Shown here: positions 1 to 4,400 of the stretch, piece after piece
How positions within the stretch are numbered: position 1 is the stretch's first letter
Layout: each line of letters opens with the position of its first letter
DNA from: Verrucomicrobiales bacterium
GTDB taxonomy: Bacteria; Verrucomicrobiota; Verrucomicrobiia; Limisphaerales; Palsa-1400
Reading direction: 5' to 3'
Assembly: GCA_028293405.1 (NCBI GenBank)
Contig: JAQGOW010000638.1
Location: 1-7,195, forward strand
DNA: 7,195 nt
Translations under genes and position numbers: made by a program
The notes under the pieces: model-generated
Database searches by the model: none
What the model was told of the DNA's origin: nothing
What the model saw: the letters and a program-made list of their open reading frames with translations, nothing else

Positions 1-205
1 AAAAAGCAGGCACACGAAGTTTATTCCCGTCCGGCTCAGTGAAGACGACGTCGACAATCGTGTCGTTAAACGGATCGGCGTGGGAATTTTTTGCGGTGAA
101 CGTGATCTCGACAGGCACGTTGGCGTCGGCGCGAAGAGCTGCATCCGCATTGTGAGCGCAGACCATCAACCAAACCATCGCGACTAATCTCCAGCGGTTT
201 AACAT
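1..205 (-). CDS. Exported DUF5060-domain protein, N-terminal fragment
   Basis: Only the first 68 codons are in the window; the gene runs off the left edge. Starting at the ATG at 205-203, the product opens with a signal peptide: Arg4 and Arg6, a hydrophobic core at about residues 7-17, and an Ala-Asp-Ala cleavage site at residues 20-22. The cysteine at 16 lacks the small residue expected before a lipobox Cys, so type I cleavage is more likely than a lipoprotein. Residues 30-68 (VPVEITFTA, then DPFND, then FTEPDG, then VPAF) resemble the start of DUF5060, a beta-sandwich found at the N-terminus of secreted glycoside-hydrolase-like proteins, often before a TIM-barrel such as DUF4038. The rest of the protein is unseen, so catalytic function cannot be assigned. 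The Shine-Dalgarno sequence is weak. Other nearby ATGs are out of frame or stop at once. The gene is divergent from the aldolase gene. Confidence 0.72.
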   Translation of the reverse strand, partial: MLNRWRLVAMVWLMVCAHNADAALRADANVPVEITFTAKNSHADPFNDTIVDVVFTEPDGNKLRVPAF

Positions 206-320
206 CCATTCATTGAGCCGTATGTGAGTATTACTTTGCAATCCGAAGATTTTTCGTTCCGATGCCCGCCGAAATGATGGTGAGTAAATAGCAAATTTTA
301 ACTTCCCCTTTGTCAGCCGC

Positions 321-349
321 CTTACATAGAATTCAGGTTCTGTAATAAT
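321..349 (+). promoter_or_regulatory. Candidate sigma70-like promoter for the aldolase gene
   Basis: CTTACA at 321-326 matches 4 of 6 bases of the -35 consensus. After a 17-base spacer comes AATAAT at 344-349, matching 5 of 6 bases of the -10 consensus and immediately preceded by TGT, an extended -10 element. The first T of the -10 hexamer is missing, which weakens the call. Transcription would begin near 356, giving a leader of about 40 bases before the ATG at 397. For the divergent minus-strand gene, CTGACA at 316-311 resembles a -35 box, but I found no good -10 at the right distance. No operator or riboswitch was recognised in 206-396. Confidence 0.35.
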
Positions 350-361
350 TAACAAAGTAAC

Positions 362-380
362 GCCGCAAGGACAGAGCGGC
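362..380 (+). promoter_or_regulatory. Short leader hairpin with purine-rich loop
   Basis: GCCGC at 362-366 and GCGGC at 376-380 can form a 5-bp GC stem with a nine-base loop AAGGACAGA. It sits just after the inferred transcription start of the aldolase mRNA. The AAGGA in the loop looks like a Shine-Dalgarno core but ends about 25 bases before the ATG, too far to act directly; the nearer element, CAGG at 388-391, is weak. The hairpin may stabilise the 5' end or be chance. Confidence 0.2.
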
Positions 381-396
381 AGCGAAACAGGCACCT

Positions 397-1362
397 ATGC
401 CACTGACACATACAAAAAATCTTTTTGCCAAAGCCCTGAAGGGCAAATACGCCCTTGGCGCATTTAACGTAAACAACATGGAACTTCTCCAGGCGATCGT
501 GGAAGCCTGTGAAGAAGAAAAAGCGCCCGTGATGCTGCAAATCTCCAGCGGCGCCCGCAAATATGCGCATCCTGTTTACCTCAAAAAATTGATCGAAGCC
601 GCGGTCAGCACGACCAACATCCCGATCGCGGTGCACCTCGATCACGGCGATTCCTTCGAGCTTTGCAAAGAATGTATCGATGACGGTTTCACCAGCGTCA
701 TGATCGACGGATCGCATGAGCCGTTTGAAAAGAACGTGGAAGTTTGCAAACGCGTCGTTGAATACGCGCACAAACATAACTGCGTCGTTGAAGGCGAACT
801 CGGCATGCTCGTTGGTGCTCAGCACGACGAAGGCGAAGAAGGCGGCGGTTATTCCAAGGGTGGAGCCTATACGCATCCGCAGGAAGCTGTCGATTTCGTG
901 AAGCAAACGGGCGTCGATTCCCTCGCGGTTGCGATCGGCAACTCGCACGGTGCTTATAAATTTAAAGGTGAACAACACCTTGACCTCGAACGCCTGAAAG
1001 CAATCAAACAAGCGCTCTTAGACGCCGGCCTCGGCGATTATCCGCTGGTACTGCACGGAGCTTCGAGTGTTCCAAAAGATCTCGTCCTCGAAATCAACAA
1101 ATACGGCGGCAAGATGGGTGAAGACACCGCAGGTGTTCCTGAAGCCGACATCGAAATCGCTCGCCGCGTCGGATGCACCAAGGTCAACATCGACACCGAC
1201 CTGCGTTTGGCGATGACTGCTGCAATCCGCAAAGTGTTCGCAGAAAACCCGAAGGAATTCGATCCCCGCAAATACATGGGACCTGCGCGTAACAAAGTCA
1301 AAGAACTCGTCCGCCACAAAGTGCGCAACGTCCTTTGCTGCGCCGGTCACGCGTTCGATTAA
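397..1362 (+). CDS. fba: Class II fructose-1,6-bisphosphate aldolase
   Basis: Cytoplasmic zinc-dependent enzyme that reversibly cleaves fructose-1,6-bisphosphate into dihydroxyacetone phosphate and glyceraldehyde-3-phosphate in glycolysis and gluconeogenesis. The 321-residue product is a full-length class II (type B-like) TIM-barrel. Visible motifs are GAFNVNNME at 21-29; HLDHG at 80-84, with catalytic Asp82 and zinc ligand His83; VEGELG at 131-136 with Glu132 and Glu134; GNSHGAYKF at 181-189 with zinc ligand His184 and Lys188; LHGASSVP at 219-226 with zinc ligand His220; and NIDTDLR at 264-270, the phosphate-binding end of the barrel. Roles are assigned from known class II aldolase structures. 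The Glu/Gly-rich stretch at 141-157 matches the flexible active-site loop. The ATG at 397 is chosen because the homologous N-terminus begins there, although the ribosome-binding site (CAGG at 388-391) is weak. The gene is monocistronic: divergent neighbour upstream, terminator downstream. A related tagatose-bisphosphate or other ketose-bisphosphate aldolase is possible but less likely. Confidence 0.95.
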   Translation: MPLTHTKNLFAKALKGKYALGAFNVNNMELLQAIVEACEEEKAPVMLQISSGARKYAHPVYLKKLIEAAVSTTNIPIAVHLDHGDSFELCKECIDDGFTSVMIDGSHEPFEKNVEVCKRVVEYAHKHNCVVEGELGMLVGAQHDEGEEGGGYSKGGAYTHPQEAVDFVKQTGVDSLAVAIGNSHGAYKFKGEQHLDLERLKAIKQALLDAGLGDYPLVLHGASSVPKDLVLEINKYGGKMGEDTAGVPEADIEIARRVGCTKVNIDTDLRLAMTAAIRKVFAENPKEFDPRKYMGPARNKVKELVRHKVRNVLCCAGHAFD

Positions 1363-1379
1363 TCGAAACTGATTCTCGC

Positions 1380-1414
1380 AAGAGCGCGGACAGAGATGTC
1401 TGCGCTCTTTTTTT
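1380..1414 (+). terminator. Intrinsic terminator of the aldolase gene
   Basis: Arms 1380-1392 and 1397-1409 pair over 13 bp, including one G-U wobble (1388 with 1401), and close a four-base GAGA loop (1393-1396), a GNRA-type tetraloop. A run of seven T residues (1408-1414) follows, giving a textbook rho-independent terminator 17 bases after the aldolase stop. The convergent A2M gene ends at 1413-1415, inside the T-tract. Read on the minus strand the same hairpin forms after the A2M stop, but it is followed by TTGCGAG rather than a T-run, so termination in that direction is probably weaker. Confidence 0.92.
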
Positions 1415-4400
1415 ATTCCTTAATCTTCAACCGCATTTCGTCGGAGATGGCTTTTATTTCCGGCGCATACATCGCGAACCCTTTCGTCGGCAGCGCATGA
1501 AATTGCCCCGGCGTTTCCGCTCGTAATTTGTAGCGCAGAATGTGTTGGCCTTGTTCAAGCAGGCCGATGAAGAAAACGACTTTCTCGTCGCGCAATTCCA
1601 GATTCGCACAAAGCCCGCCAGCCCAACGTCCGCCGCTGCGCAACTCCACCGGTTCACAACCCGCCGGTTTCATATCTTCGAACGCGAGAAAATCGTAGGT
1701 GTTCTTCGCGGTGATGTTCAACACGACTTCGATTTTGTCGCCGCTCGCAACGGTGTCACCGGTTTTAAGCGGAACGCGTTTGTAGCCGTCGCGGATTTCA
1801 GTGTGGCCTTTGACTTTGTCATCGCCCCACCAGGATTTGCCGAGCTGAACTTTCTCCGTTTGCGGCACGAGTTTGAAATATTCGCGCGTGACGAATATTT
1901 CGTTCCCGGCGCCGCGAACGTCTTCTTCCTTTGTGAAATAGCTCACGTAGGCGGAGTAGTACAGCGCGCCTATGCCGTTTTTCGTAAACGTGATCGTGTG
2001 CGGACCGGGCTTCACGTGCAGGCCTGAAAGAGTGAAACGATTGTCGAAGGTGAAAAAGTTTTCCTTCGAAATTATGATTTGTTTCACCGGACTTCCATCG
2101 AACGCGAGCGTCAAATCATAATCCGGCGCAGCATCGCCGCTGGCCCGCATGTAATCGACCATCGCGGAAATCACCAGCGCAGTGTCGCGTGTGCTGCGCC
2201 AGTAGTAACCATTGCGCCGATTGTTCAGCAGCCATTTAACCAAACGCGGCGCGAGATCATTCTGTGGGTCAAGCGCGACCAAGGCCTTCAACGTCCATGC
2301 ATTGGCTTCGATGTCATTGTTCCACCAATACCACCAACCAGCTTGCGGTGTGCGGACCCACGCCGTTTCGTTGCTGTCATCGCGATCGACAAATTGCAGC
2401 AGATTGCGCAGGAGCATCTGCGCTTCATCCAAATGCTTTTCGTTCTTCATCGCCAGGGCGAGCAGGGCAAGGCCGTAATTGTTCAAGGCGGCGCGGTTCG
2501 TGTAGAGCCCAGTGAGCCATTGCTTCTGCTCGTCGCTCGCGATTTTGTGTTCGAGCGAAAGCGTGTAGGCGATGCCAGCCTGTGTCGTCACGTCGCCGAG
2601 GTTTTGTTCGTTCTTCGGCTTCCGGAGTTCCGCGTCGATGTTGGATTGAAGGAACTGAAACCCGCGTTCATAAACGCCGCGATCGACATTGACCTGAGCG
2701 TCAATCGCCGCGTGCAAACCTTGCAAAACATACGAGGTCTGGAACGGCGACGAATCATCCTCACGCCACCAACCCCAACCGCCATCGCTACGTTGGAAAT
2801 TATAAATGCGTTCAAGGCCGGCTTTGACCATGCGATCAAGTTCAGCCGAATCAAATACCGGCGAGTTCCAACGACCAAAACGATTCGTAACATCGCCTGG
2901 GTTCATTTGTTTGTGCGCTTTCGCAATCGCTTCAAGATCGGTGCCCATCTTGTTGAGCGTATCTTTCACGAGCACGCTTGGATAAAACCGGCTCATGGTC
3001 TGTTCGACGCAACCGTACGGATAACCGGCGAGGAAGGGTAGGGCATCGATTAAAACACCACCAAGGCTCGGCGAAAGTGTCACCTCAAGTTGCGTTTGCT
3101 CCGGATCGATTTGTTTTGGCACCTCAATATTGAGCGTGCGCGTGCCGTCCTGAGCGACGCGATAGCTTCCGCTTTGCGCGATAGTCTTCATCACGCCATG
3201 AACAAGCACCGGGAATGTCATCCTCATCGCGTCGCTTTCCTCGTCGGTGCGCGCTTTGATAGTGATATGTGCGAGACCTGCCTTACTGACCTTGACCGTC
3301 CAATCGAACCGGTGCTCGCCATCGGCGGCGATGGTGGCATCTGCGTATAAGTGAAGATCACTGTCGACGCCGGATGCCAATGCTTGGTTCGCCGCAAATA
3401 ACCCTGTCGGCAGGATCAATTCCGCGCGCACCGCCTTCGATTGCTTCAAGTAATTGTGCACATTGGCCGAAAGCACAACTTCATCGCGCTCCACGAAAAA
3501 GCGCGGGCTCTGCAACAACGCGATCAGGTTCTTGGCCGTTTTCGTTTCATTCGTCGCATCGCCAACTTGGCTTTGTGCGGTGAGCGCATACGCGTGCAGT
3601 CGCCAGGTCGTAAGCGACTGCGGAAAAGTGATGTTCGTTTCGGCGCGACCTTGAGCGTCGAGTGTCAGTGCGGGTTGCCACAGCGCTGTATCGGAAAAAT
3701 TAACGCGCAACTCTGGTTCAATGAGTGTCGGCGCACCGGCAGTTGGCGAATCAAAAAAGCCCAGTTTGCCATTTATCCTCGCTGGCATTTCGGCTGCGCC
3801 CTCCGGCATAGCCCGATTTCCGGCCATTCCGGATACGCTTTTTGACATGTCGGCTCCTTCTTGCTTGAACGCTCCGCCAACGGCGCTTACACCGAAGCCG
3901 ATTTCACGCCGGGTAGCCGTCGGACTCGCTACCGTGGACAGCGACAATGAATCAATTTCAACTCCCCAATCACCGTTCCAACCCTCCGGCATGGGCGTCT
4001 GGTAGAAAGATTGCTCGGCGCGATCGAAAGTCCCGCTGGCCTGAAACGTCTCGTCGAGCGACCCCTGCGCTTGCACCTGATGCTGCCTCTTCTGCCCATA
4101 ATAAAACACACGCGGACTCGGCCCGAACTCATCCTGAATATATGTCACCGATTTATCATAGGCCGTGAGCGTCACCTGACCTGTCGCCGGTTTGCCGTTC
4201 GCGTCCGTCACGACGACAGAAACCTTGCCCGTCTCCCCAGGTTTGTAGGTTTGTTTATCCGACGACACCTGCACGTTCAATAAACCGTCCACCGGCGGAA
4301 CAAAAAGTTCGCGCGACTCATTATGCAACCGTCCATCGCGCACAAGCGTCGCCTCAACAAAAAAGTTCGGCACATGTTTTTTCTCAATCGGAATATCGAC

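Noticed and set aside
349..1011. A 220-codon open frame on the minus strand
   Set aside because: Antisense to the aldolase, whose catalytic motifs are all in the plus-strand frame; Phe-rich shadow composition.
1542..2027. A 161-codon open frame on the plus strand
   Set aside because: Antisense to the A2M C-terminal domains; Phe/Val/Asp-rich composition typical of a reverse-complement shadow.
2079..3041. A 320-codon open frame on the plus strand
   Set aside because: It lies wholly antisense to the well-supported A2M coding sequence, resembles no family I know, and looks like a codon-structure shadow rich in Arg, Ile and Val.
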